This document shows, piece after piece, positions 1 through 6,943 of a stretch of 11,455 nt of DNA. Within the stretch, counting starts at the first letter, position 1. Each line of letters starts with the position of its first letter. Source of the DNA: CAZWSC01 sp964636385 (GTDB taxonomy: Bacteria; Eisenbacteria; RBG-16-71-46; CAIMUX01); NCBI GenBank assembly GCA_964636385.1, contig CAZWSC010000022.1, positions 1-11,455 of the forward strand, given 5' to 3'. The position numbers and the translations under genes were made by a program. The notes under the pieces were generated by a model. That model was not told where the DNA came from. It ran no database searches and worked only from the letters and a program-made list of their open reading frames with translations.

Positions 1-425
1 CCCTTGCGCCTCAACGGGCTGCCCTGCCTATGTGCCGCATGACTGTCGAATGGGAGACACCGAGGGTGCGTGCTATCTGCCTGAGCCCTGCTCCTGAGAC
101 TGCCAGCACTCGCAAGTTCCGGGCCCACTAGAGACGCAGTCTTGGGTCCAGAATGGACGGATTGGGGTGCTTGTGCCGCGCCGTAGCTAGACGCCCACCA
201 GCTCCATCGACATCCCTCCACACGGCGCATAAGATATATTATGTAACGTGGCATAGCAGAACGCAGGACCTGTACCTGGGCTGGTGTGCAGACTGCATCC
301 CCCCTCAGCGCTGAAGCTTACCCCCTTGCTCACGACTTCATCTTCTTGGGACACAAACTCGGTGTAAGAGTGCAACCCTTGCTTCAAAGGGCGCCTGTAA
401 TGTGTGGGCTAGCCACATGATGCAT

Positions 426-566
426 TGATGCAAACACAGACCGCACATTCCCAGTGGTCTGCTGAAGTCTTTGCATCAGCCAGTAAGCGTGGCGAGGAGA
501 TCCGGCACGTCAGTTGCGGGACATGGATCGAAGGCGCGAGGTTCAGTCCTCGAGAGTTTGCATCAG
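426..566. repeat. Three copies of TTTGCATCA
   Basis: The nine-base sequence TTTGCATCA occurs at 470-478 and 557-565 on the plus strand and as its reverse complement TGATGCAAA at 426-434. The two direct copies agree over ten bases (TTTGCATCAG). A further partial copy, TGATGCA at 418-424, lies directly before the inverted one, so that 421-432 reads as the dyad TGCAT-TG-ATGCA. The copies flank the sigma-54-like element at 503-518, which is the layout expected of binding sites for a regulator. No known regulator site is recognised. Confidence 0.5.
503..518 (+). promoter_or_regulatory. Candidate sigma-54 (-24/-12) promoter
   Basis: The sequence is CGGCACG-TCAG-TTGCG, with GG at 504-505 and GC at 516-517 separated by the required ten bases. 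Against the sigma-54 consensus TGGCACG-N4-TTGCW only the first T and the last W are missed. The start site would be near 529 on the plus strand. No convincing gene follows, so any transcript would be a non-coding RNA or antisense to the damaged gene at 756-1467. The same core (GGCAC-N5-TTGC) also appears inside two coding regions, so chance is possible. Confidence 0.4.
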
Positions 567-695
567 GTCGCCTTCAGGCATGGGAGAAACTCTGGGGTGT
601 CCGCGAGCGTTCTCTGAGTGCGCGGGCCATCATGTTGAGGGAGTTCCGAACGTCTACTCTGAGCGCGGCACTCTGGAGCCTCCCTGATTCATTCT

Positions 696-749
696 CCGGT
701 AAGCACCGGCCAGCCAGGTCCCCGGCTACGTGCCCTTGGGACCTGGCTG
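696..749 (-). terminator. Tandem hairpins after the last minus-strand gene
   Basis: A perfect 12-bp inverted repeat, CAGCCAGGTCCC (711-722) and GGGACCTGGCTG (738-749), starts six bases after the TAG stop at 756-758. A second small hairpin, CCGGT-AAGC-ACCGG, is at 696-709. Neither has a proper T-run on the minus strand. On the plus strand the large hairpin is followed by CTTTAACT, a weak T-tract. The position fits the end of the lptE-holA-trxA transcription unit. It could also terminate a converging plus-strand transcript. Confidence 0.5.
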
Positions 750-755
750 CTTTAA

Positions 756-1467
756 CTACCTCTCGGCCAGCCTTGCAAGGCCCGCTGTCGATTCCTGGGC
801 GAGCCAGGAATCCGGGGGGCAGCTGCGATCACCTTGTGGTAGAGCCGCCTTGGCGTCCCTGATTCTGCCAAGACGCTCATTCAGTTCGGCGAGGAGGAGC
901 ATTCCCTCAGCCCACCGCTCATGCTCCTCACTCTTCCTGACCCAGCGATCCAGGTCCCTGCGGATGCGGTTGAGGTTTCCTGCAGCAATCAGAAAGCGAT
1001 TCCTGTCGAGTTCGAGGGAAGCCTGGACCTCCCTGCTCCCCCATCCGGAGCGCAGCAGTGTATCCAGATGGGCAGCGGCCCGGTCATGCTCATTTCGCAA
1101 CGCCAGTGCCTCAACCAGTCGCCTGCGGGCTTCAGCGTGATCGGGATGGAAACGAACACACCCTCACCGCAACCACACGAGAGACCCTGTCTGCGACCTC
1201 GGAATTCGGGTAGGTGTGGGTGACAAGCCGCCTGCACCATCCGCACCAGGAGGTGAAGGGGTCAACCATGACGAACCTGCGCTCCGACCTCGCCTGCTCC
1301 AAAGCCCTCTCGAAGGTTGGCGCCCACTCGATCCCCCTGGCTCCCCTGCCGGCACCACACTGCGGATCAGCACCCGGACTGGTCTGAACGGGGTGCAGGA
1401 GGATGCCTATCACGCAGACCAGTGCTGCGCGTCTACAGGGCGGGCCCAAGGGACGCGCATCAGTCAC
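756..1467 (-). pseudogene. Broken thioredoxin-fold/TPR protein gene
   Basis: Two frames on this strand carry the two parts of one protein. The first (from GTG at 1467 or ATG at 1476, ending at TGA 1134-1132) has a secretion signal (RR followed by ALVCVIGILL), a helix typical of exported thioredoxin-like proteins, and an intact WCGWC active site near 1251-1237. The second frame (open from 1163 to the TAG at 756) begins HPDHAEARRRLVEAL and continues as TPR-like helices. The frames differ by one base and overlap at 1163-1135. The second half of the Trx fold, including the cis-proline loop, should lie between them and is absent. I infer an internal deletion with a frameshift. A sequencing or assembly error is possible, and a +1 slip at TTT-C (1152-1149) would join the two parts. 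The gene follows trxA as the last member of the operon. Confidence 0.6.
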
Positions 1468-1505
1468 AGGCCGCATACTCCATGCTGATCGGCTGCGTAA
1501 TCCAT
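1464..1505 (-). other. 13-codon ORF with strong ribosome binding site
   Basis: An ATG at 1505-1503 sits six bases after GGAGG (in CCGGAGGTGGGTC), the best Shine-Dalgarno sequence in this part of the window. The frame encodes MDYAADQHGVCGL and stops at TGA 1466-1464. That stop overlaps the GTG at 1467-1465, a possible start of the downstream thioredoxin-like frame, as GTGA. It may be a coupling leader peptide. It may instead be the original start of the damaged gene, now thrown out of frame. I do not recognise the peptide. Confidence 0.3.
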
Positions 1506-1521
1506 GGACCCACCTCCGGGA

Positions 1522-1857
1522 CTACTGTCCAACCCCCACGGCCCGCTGGATCTCCTCGAGCAGATCCTCCTTGCTGCGAACGCCGACGATCTGCGTGACC
1601 GGCTGCCCGCCGGCGAAGAGGATCATGGTGGGGATTCCCTGAATCCCAAACTGCGAAGCAACCTTAGGGTTGTTGGTCACATCCATCTTCAGAACCTTCA
1701 GCTTCCCGTCGAGCTCCTCCGCAATCTCGTCGATTGTGGGTGCAAGCATGCGACATGGGGCGCACCAGTCGGCCCAGAAGTCGACAAGCACCGGAAGTTC
1801 ACTGCGCAGTACCTCCGCTTCGAACGCGGTATCGCTCGTGGCCATAGCCTTGGACAT
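1522..1857 (-). CDS. trxA: Thioredoxin
   Basis: This is a 111-residue cytoplasmic thioredoxin, the usual length, which reduces protein disulfides and is recharged by thioredoxin reductase. The active site is WCAPC (C32 and C35), with Ala in place of the more usual Gly. D26 is the buried acid (VDFWADWC) and P76 (GIPT) is the cis-proline that faces the active site. The open frame extends upstream to 1971, but I chose ATG 1857 because GGGAGGA lies just before it and the thioredoxin fold starts there; the extra residues upstream overlap holA and look random. It follows holA by 22 bases and is presumably cotranscribed with it. Thioredoxin also has a role as a polymerase processivity factor in phage T7, but nothing here suggests more than a general reductant. 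Confidence 0.95.
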   Translation of the reverse strand: MSKAMATSDTAFEAEVLRSELPVLVDFWADWCAPCRMLAPTIDEIAEELDGKLKVLKMDVTNNPKVASQFGIQGIPTMILFAGGQPVTQIVGVRSKEDLLEEIQRAVGVGQ

Positions 1858-1879
1858 ACCATCCTCCCAGTTTGAGTTT

Positions 1880-2857
1880 CTACCGACTCCCGGACTGCGA
1901 ACCGGAAAGCCCGGTTGCGGCCGAGGCAACTGCGATCTCCAGGGCCGTTCCATCCCGTCCGGAGGGAACACGCCCCTGCTTGATGGATCGCTCCAGTTCG
2001 TGCATCAGTTGAAGCAACTGCCCGAGTCTGATGTCGTCAGACTTGTGGGTCCGGGTGGACAGGCAGTCCCGGCAGCGGCGCTGGATCAACCACTGCAACC
2101 GAAGAACAGGCTCGGTCCGGCCCAGATTCCCGAGCAGACGCAGCGCATCAAAGGTACGCGAAGCAAGAACGGCATTGACGAACTCCACGCCGGTTCCAAT
2201 CCTCCCCTTTCCGGCGAGATCCTGCAGGAGCTCCCTGCCTATCGGTTCACCAGGCTTCGTGCAGGTCTCAAGCTTCTCAAGCTCCCTGGAGAGCTCCTGG
2301 AGATACGGCCCGGTCCTGGTGACCAGGTACTCCCCCGCATCGGCGTCCAGAAGGATCCCACGCCTGCGTGACTCTCCAAGGAGCCATCGCATCGACTCGG
2401 CGGGGGTCGGATGGGCCAGTTCCACGACCTTGCATGCGGCCATGAGCCTGCGTGTGAACTCGTTCTTCCTTTCCAGTTCCCAGGGGGTGAGGTCTGAAGA
2501 GGCCACGAAGACCGACCCCGGCATCCCGGACTCCAGGACGCGTAGAAGCTCCTCGCGCTCGGCCGCACCGGTCCGCCCGAACCGCTCCGTGTCGCTCAGG
2601 GTCACAAGCCGCGTGCCGGAGAAGAGCCCCACACTGACCAGCGCTGATGTGATCGCGGCAACGGATCCCTCTCCTCCGTAGAACCGGTCCTGGCCATGGC
2701 GAGCCAGTTCCTCGCCACCGAACACGGATTCTCTGATCTGGGCCAGGATCCTGTCGCGAAGGAGGCTTTCGGGGCCACACAGGAACCACGCACCTTCGGG
2801 AGGCTCCCCCGCCTCGCACCGTCGCACCCAGTCCGAATAACGAAGATGCCGGGCCAT
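1880..2857 (-). CDS. holA: DNA polymerase III subunit delta
   Basis: A 325-residue protein of the HolA family. It is the clamp-loader subunit that opens the beta sliding clamp so that the clamp can be placed on DNA by the tau/gamma-delta-delta' complex. The N-terminal part has the family pattern: WFLCGPESLLRDRIL near residues 24-38, then a YGGEG region and GLFSGTRLVTLSD near 77-89. Helical segments typical of the lid and collar domains follow, including a conserved-looking LEKLETC and a C-terminal LLGNLGRTEPVLRLQWLIQRR segment. There is no Walker A motif, as expected for delta. The ATG directly follows the TAG of lptE (TAGATG), so translation is probably coupled. The lptE-holA order matches that of E. 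coli and many Gram-negative genomes, which supports both assignments. Confidence 0.92.
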   Translation of the reverse strand: MARHLRYSDWVRRCEAGEPPEGAWFLCGPESLLRDRILAQIRESVFGGEELARHGQDRFYGGEGSVAAITSALVSVGLFSGTRLVTLSDTERFGRTGAAEREELLRVLESGMPGSVFVASSDLTPWELERKNEFTRRLMAACKVVELAHPTPAESMRWLLGESRRRGILLDADAGEYLVTRTGPYLQELSRELEKLETCTKPGEPIGRELLQDLAGKGRIGTGVEFVNAVLASRTFDALRLLGNLGRTEPVLRLQWLIQRRCRDCLSTRTHKSDDIRLGQLLQLMHELERSIKQGRVPSGRDGTALEIAVASAATGLSGSQSGSR

Positions 2858-3421
2858 CTACCATTGCTCCAGCGTGCGCGACACGAGATCCGAGGCCAGC
2901 TCTTCGATCGCCTGCGTCCTTGCCTCCAGCTCCGTTGTGAACTCCGATCCACCGCCGGGAGCGTACGAGCTGGTTCGGACCAGTCTGTCGTCCTCCCACA
3001 GCTGACGGTTCTTCACCTGGTCCCACAGAACCACGGACACACCGACCACCACGATGTAGTCCAGCGGAGTCTCGTCCGCAGCGTAGTTGCGGACCTTGTT
3101 CTCGTAGGACAGAACCCTCGCATCAAGCCTCGCGTCGGCTTGGGCTTCCGGCGCGATCTTCAGGCGTCCGTCCTGCAGGAATCGTCCGAGCATCCCATCC
3201 GTGACCTGCTGATCCAGGCCCGGTTCCAGTGTCTCGTTGGCTGCGTTTGGAATCGCGATACTTCGTATATGGCCGGGGAGACTGGTGCCGGTGAAGGAGT
3301 ATGTGCAGCCGGACAGGACGACCGCGGCACACAGCATCCCGGCCATGCCCGTGACGCGCGCGCAGAAACACCCTGATACTGATGCGCTGATCCGTGAAGC
3401 CTGTCCCGCCGCTGCCTGCAT
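2858..3421 (-). CDS. lptE: LptE-like LPS-assembly lipoprotein
   Basis: A 187-residue lipoprotein that, by family, plugs the LptD barrel and helps insert lipopolysaccharide into the outer leaflet of the outer membrane. The signal peptide ends in the lipobox VVLSGC, with the lipidated cysteine at residue 39. It is followed by the family-typical start TYSFTGTSLPGHIRSIAIPNAANET and by a DGRLKI segment, where the family has a beta strand. The last 40 residues are helical. The n-region before the hydrophobic stretch is rather long. ATG 3421 is preferred over the upstream in-frame ATG (3457) because GGGGAG lies five bases before it. The next internal ATGs lack such a site. It is the first gene of the lptE-holA-trxA operon, with its own promoter just upstream. 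Confidence 0.88.
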   Translation of the reverse strand: MQAAAGQASRISASVSGCFCARVTGMAGMLCAAVVLSGCTYSFTGTSLPGHIRSIAIPNAANETLEPGLDQQVTDGMLGRFLQDGRLKIAPEAQADARLDARVLSYENKVRNYAADETPLDYIVVVGVSVVLWDQVKNRQLWEDDRLVRTSSYAPGGGSEFTTELEARTQAIEELASDLVSRTLEQW

Positions 3422-3468
3422 ACGCTCTCCCCTTCGGGCACCCGGGTCTCTAGACAAGAGCCGCCGGG

Positions 3469-3497
3469 ATTATAGGAAGCGCGACGACGGTCCGCAA
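3469..3497 (-). promoter_or_regulatory. Sigma-70-type promoter for lptE-holA-trxA
   Basis: On the minus strand TTGCGG (3497-3492) is followed, after exactly 17 bases, by a perfect TATAAT (3474-3469). Transcription would start near 3462, giving a leader of about 40 bases before the lptE ATG. The -35 box matches only TTG of TTGACA. A 6-bp inverted repeat, CGACGG (3485-3490) and CCGTCG (3505-3510), encloses the -35 box. It could be an operator or a weak end for the regulator gene, and it has no T-run. Confidence 0.65.
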
Positions 3498-3530
3498 GCG
3501 CAGGCCGTCGGGCTGGAGCACAGCTGGACC

Positions 3531-4949
3531 TCAGCCCACGGTATGAGCCTCGCTGAGGTTGTGGATCTTCATCCGGTAACGGAGCTTGTCGCGCTTCACC
3601 CCGAGAGCCTCCGCGGCACGGCTCTGATTCCAGGATGTAGCCTCGCATGCCCGAAGGATCAACCCCTTCTCGACTCGCTCCATCAGCTCTTCGAAGGGAA
3701 TCCCCTCTTCACCTATCTCGCCGTCCACAAGAACCCGCTTCAGGTTCTCCAGAAGCGACTCGCTTTGGCGCCCCTCCCCCGTCCTCTCCATGTGCAGCTG
3801 TTCGGCCTCGATGATGCGGCCGTTCTCCAGGAGCACTGTCCTCTCGATCACGTTGCGGAGTTCGCGGATGTTTCCCGGCCAGTGATAACCGCTGAGCTTC
3901 CGCTGCGCTTCAGGCGACAGACGCCGGAAATCCTTCTTGAACGCCCGCGCGAAGAGAAGCATGTAATGCTTCGCCAGGAGCGGGATATCTTCACGCCGCT
4001 CGCGAAGCGCGGGCATGTGGATCGGCACAACCATGAGTCGGTAGTACAGGTCCTCCCGGAAGGTCCCGAGACGCACCATGTTCTCCAGATTCTGATTGGT
4101 GGCGCTGATCACCCGGACGCTGACCTTGATGTCCCGCGTTCCCCCAACCCTGCGGAATGTTGTGTTCTCGAGAACCTTCAGAACCTTGACCTGAAGGTTC
4201 GGAGGCATCTCGCCAACCTCGTCCAGGAAGAGGCTTCCCCCGTCGGCCAGCTCCAGCAGCCCCTGCTTCTGCGTTCTTGCATCGGTGAAGGCGCCCTTCT
4301 CATGCCCGAACAGCTCGCTTTCGAGGAGTTCCTTCGGTATCGCGGCACAATTGATCTCCAGAAACGGTCTGTCGGTCCTGGGGCTCTGCGAATGGATCAG
4401 GGACGCCACTATCTGCTTGCCCGTCCCGCTCTCGCCGGTAATGAGGACGCTCGTACTGTCGCTCGCCGCCACCTTCTCGGCGATTTCGTAGACCTCGAGG
4501 ATTCGCGGCGAGATCCCGGGCACGAAGGTCTGCGCGAAACGTTCCCGCTCCTTCCTCCTGTACTGCTCGAGCTCGCGCCAGATCTGGACCGATTCCAGGG
4601 CCTTGCCGCACTGGACGCGCAGGTGCTCGATACTCACAGGCTTCGTGAGGTAGTCGTATGCGCCCTGCTTCATCGCCTCCACCGCCGTCTCCACCTCGGC
4701 GAAGGCGGTCATCATGAGGACGGGGACCTCCGTCTGCCGCTTCTTGAACTCCTCGAGGAGATCCAGTCCGGTTGTGTCTGGCAGCCGCAGGTCAAGCAGG
4801 ACCAGATCCGGAAGCTGCTCCTCGAACATCTGCATCGCCGTACGGCCGTCAGGGGCAGTACGAATCTCGTATCCATCCTCCATGAGAGCCTTCTCCAGGA
4901 AGTACCGGATCGAGTCCTGATCATCGACTATCAGAATTGACGACTGCAT
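3531..4949 (-). CDS. Sigma-54-dependent response regulator, NtrC family
   Basis: A 472-residue activator with the standard three-domain layout. The receiver (residues 1-120) has acidic D9-D10, phosphoacceptor D53, T81 and K103. The AAA+ domain has Walker A GESGTGKQ (172-179), the sigma-54 contact loop and Walker B LFLDE (D243-E244). A Fis-type helix-turn-helix fills the C-terminus (SRAAEALGVKRDKLRYRM). The contact loop reads GAFTDA (219-224) rather than GAFTGA, a substitution seen in other members. Phosphorylation by the partner kinase should trigger oligomerisation and ATP-driven opening of sigma-54 promoters. I chose ATG 4949 because the receiver fold starts there and AGGAG lies just upstream; the open frame runs back to 5009. 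The start overlaps the end of the kinase gene by 29 bases, so the two are translationally linked. The regulated genes are not known. Confidence 0.95.
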   Translation of the reverse strand: MQSSILIVDDQDSIRYFLEKALMEDGYEIRTAPDGRTAMQMFEEQLPDLVLLDLRLPDTTGLDLLEEFKKRQTEVPVLMMTAFAEVETAVEAMKQGAYDYLTKPVSIEHLRVQCGKALESVQIWRELEQYRRKERERFAQTFVPGISPRILEVYEIAEKVAASDSTSVLITGESGTGKQIVASLIHSQSPRTDRPFLEINCAAIPKELLESELFGHEKGAFTDARTQKQGLLELADGGSLFLDEVGEMPPNLQVKVLKVLENTTFRRVGGTRDIKVSVRVISATNQNLENMVRLGTFREDLYYRLMVVPIHMPALRERREDIPLLAKHYMLLFARAFKKDFRRLSPEAQRKLSGYHWPGNIRELRNVIERTVLLENGRIIEAEQLHMERTGEGRQSESLLENLKRVLVDGEIGEEGIPFEELMERVEKGLILRACEATSWNQSRAAEALGVKRDKLRYRMKIHNLSEAHTVG

Positions 4950-6738
4950 CGTACTCCTCTCCATCCTTCCGGCGCACCGGGAGCTCCAGAACGGCAGTCG
5001 TTCCGGCACCCGGCTTGCTCTCCAGCAGAAGGCGTCCGCCGTGCTGCTCGACGATTGAATGCGATACCGAAAGCCCCAGGCCGGTACCCCCTGCAGATTT
5101 GGTGGTGAAGAACGGTTCCAGGGCCCTGCCGTGCTCCTCCGTTCCCATACCCTCTCCCTGGTCGATCACCCGGAGCCGGTAGACAGCTCCACCGTTCCCT
5201 CCTGCTTCCCCGGCCGAAGCAGGCAGCGAGACCTCCCAGGAGATCCGTATGTCTCCACCATCGCGGCTGGCTTCAGCGGCGTTCTTCACGAGATTCAGCA
5301 GCACCTGTTCCATACGCTCCGGGTCGGCCTCGAAAGGCAATCGTTCAGTCCCCACCCGGATCAGCCTGATCCGCCTTCGTTCCAGCATCGGCGCAAGGAG
5401 CTGTTCCACGCGGTCGACAAGGAGATTCGGATCGCACGGCACGATCTCCAGCGAGCGGGGTCTCGCGTAATCCAGCAGTTCCGTAATGATCCGGTTCAGC
5501 CTGCGGATCTCGGAGCGCAGGAACCGGAAATCCTCCTGTTCGGACGCCTCAGGAGGGAACCGGCTGCTCAGATAGGTGACACCGGCCTCGATCCCTGCCA
5601 GTGGATTCCTGATCTCGTGAGCGACCCCGGCCGAGAACCTGCCGAGCGCTGCCAACCTGTCGAGGCGGCGTATCTCGGCCTCCATTGAACGGACGGCCGA
5701 CAGGTCTGTGAGATTGACAACCAGCCCGGCGAAACGTCCCTCGTCATCCCGTAATCGGGAGACAGCCACATTCAGCGGCACGGCACCCTTCTCCGAGGAA
5801 ACCTGTATCTCCGTCGAGTCAGGATCCCCCGACCCCCCAAGGCTCTTCTCCAGGCAGGCAGCGAGTGCGGGCGCCACGCGGGCGAGACGGGCGATCGAGC
5901 GGCCCGCCAGATCCGGGGGATCCACGGCCAGCAGCCTGGACGCGGCGCCGTTTATCTCGACGATCCTGCCATCCCTGTCCAGGGCGATCAGACCGTCGCG
6001 CATCCCCTGCAGGAGTTGGCGCCTGTAATCAGCCTCGTGCTGGAGATCCTCCCGGTGGCGCAGATTCTCGAGAACCGCCTCCACCCGCCGGGCGATCTCA
6101 GCCGGTCGCCACTCCTCATCAGATGAGTCTCTCGGGGTCGGCGTGAGGCACAGCAGACCCAGACGCCCCTGCGGCTCAGACCGGCTGTTCGGCAGAATCG
6201 AATCTCCGGTGCATCCCAACGGCAGTATCATGTGGTATGTCGAGGGGCTCCATGGATCGCGCGCGCTGTCACCGGGCATCGTTCCCTGATTCCCGTCCGG
6301 CCTGCGGCCCAGCAGGATCGGATCAGACCACTCGACCAGCCACGGGATCCCAAGGCGATGCTCCACAGATCCGGTCTCCACGCCCACGCGATAGCCCGCA
6401 CACTCATCCACTCCGGAAAGGCGCCTGAGGAGCAGGATCTCGCGGAGATCGAATACTCTGCGCAGATACTGAACAAGCGTTTCCAGGATCTTCCGGGGAT
6501 CCTGGAAGCGGGAAAGAGACTCGGCAATCTCCTGCATCCCGGCCGCCTGGATCTGATCCCGAATGCCCCTCCTTTGCAGCTGCTCCAGTGCTCCGGCAAG
6601 ACGACTTAGCAGAATGACTGCATTGTCCGGACAGACAGGAGGAAGGTTGGCGAGCGTGGGAAGGACCCCCTTGAGTTCCTCCAGCCGGAGCGCGATCGGC
6701 TCCCACTGGTCTCTGGGATGGACCTCTCTGGGGGGCAT
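4921..6738 (-). CDS. Soluble NtrB-like sensor histidine kinase
   Basis: A 605-residue kinase with no membrane segment, so it should sense a cytoplasmic signal. Residues 1-75 match nothing I know. A GAF-like region covers about 76-230, a short helix leads into a PAS domain (about 240-345), and the HisKA dimerisation domain carries phospho-accepting H374 (GVAHEIRNPL). The HATPase domain shows the N box (NLVKNAAEA, about 482-490), G1 (DQGEGMG, about 526-532), F box (PFFTTK) and G2 (GGTGLGL, about 550-556). ATG 6738 is chosen over the TTG two codons upstream (6744) because CGGAGG lies six bases before it. The partner is the sigma-54 activator whose gene overlaps its end. The input signal cannot be told from sequence. 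Confidence 0.93.
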   Translation of the reverse strand: MPPREVHPRDQWEPIALRLEELKGVLPTLANLPPVCPDNAVILLSRLAGALEQLQRRGIRDQIQAAGMQEIAESLSRFQDPRKILETLVQYLRRVFDLREILLLRRLSGVDECAGYRVGVETGSVEHRLGIPWLVEWSDPILLGRRPDGNQGTMPGDSARDPWSPSTYHMILPLGCTGDSILPNSRSEPQGRLGLLCLTPTPRDSSDEEWRPAEIARRVEAVLENLRHREDLQHEADYRRQLLQGMRDGLIALDRDGRIVEINGAASRLLAVDPPDLAGRSIARLARVAPALAACLEKSLGGSGDPDSTEIQVSSEKGAVPLNVAVSRLRDDEGRFAGLVVNLTDLSAVRSMEAEIRRLDRLAALGRFSAGVAHEIRNPLAGIEAGVTYLSSRFPPEASEQEDFRFLRSEIRRLNRIITELLDYARPRSLEIVPCDPNLLVDRVEQLLAPMLERRRIRLIRVGTERLPFEADPERMEQVLLNLVKNAAEASRDGGDIRISWEVSLPASAGEAGGNGGAVYRLRVIDQGEGMGTEEHGRALEPFFTTKSAGGTGLGLSVSHSIVEQHGGRLLLESKPGAGTTAVLELPVRRKDGEEYDAVVNSDSR

Positions 6739-6838
6739 GAGCAACCTCCGAACAGGCCGGCCCGGCCTTCATTCCGCCTATCTGACCAGCGGCCCATCGG
6801 AGCCGCGTGGGGGTTCCCCGGTAACCGGAAGGACGCCT

Positions 6839-6864
6839 GGTACTGGGGAATTTCGCCCAGTACT
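6839..6864. terminator. Hairpin between epimerase and kinase genes
   Basis: A perfect 8-bp stem, GTACTGGG (6840-6847) and CCCAGTAC (6856-6863), has an eight-base loop and sits about 80 bases past the epimerase stop on the minus strand. It is followed by TTCTTTC on the plus strand but has no T-run on the minus strand. A second short palindrome, CCGGTAACCGG, is at 6818-6828. The 205-base gap (6739-6943) otherwise shows no gene, and I could not find a convincing promoter for the kinase in it. Confidence 0.35.
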
Positions 6865-6943
6865 TCTTTCGTGTGCCCGGGGGCCAGACTTGAGGGATGC
6901 ATGCGATGAGTTTCAGCTTCCGGCCGGCAGGAGGTTCCCTTCG

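Larger units (their letters stand above)
1..690. other. Gene-poor intergenic region
   Basis: I see no convincing protein gene here. The open frames on both strands lack a ribosome binding site and resemble no family I know. The stretch is less GC-rich than the coding part (181-240 is 33 of 60 G or C) and has an unusually AT-rich patch at 229-243 (TAAGATATATTATG). The contents worth noting are a sigma-54-like promoter match, a repeated nine-base motif (426-566) and a short dyad TGTGG-GCTAG-CCACA around 402-416. No tRNA or common structured RNA was recognised by eye. Confidence 0.6.

Noticed and set aside
187..387. A 66-codon minus-strand open frame
   Set aside because: No ribosome site, no recognisable domain and no promoter placed to express it.
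536..556. A T-arm-like sequence (CGAGG-TTCAGT-CCTCG)
   Set aside because: The loop has six bases instead of seven and no acceptor, D or anticodon arm could be found for a tRNA.
425..862. A 145-codon plus-strand open frame in the gene-poor region
   Set aside because: There is no ribosome site, the protein looks random, and it runs through the terminator-like hairpins into the damaged gene on the other strand.
1096..1111. Sigma-54-like match on the minus strand (GGCAC-TGGCG-TTGC)
   Set aside because: It lies inside the TPR-coding part of the damaged gene, where the bases encode ordinary TPR residues, and no gene follows it.
3237..4940. A 567-codon open frame on the plus strand opposite the response regulator
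   Set aside because: It is the antisense of a clearly conserved gene, a common result of GC-rich codon use, and its product resembles no family.
5005..5019. Sigma-54-like match on the plus strand (GGCAC-CCGGC-TTGC)
   Set aside because: It lies within the histidine kinase gene on the opposite strand, with no plus-strand gene downstream; probably chance.
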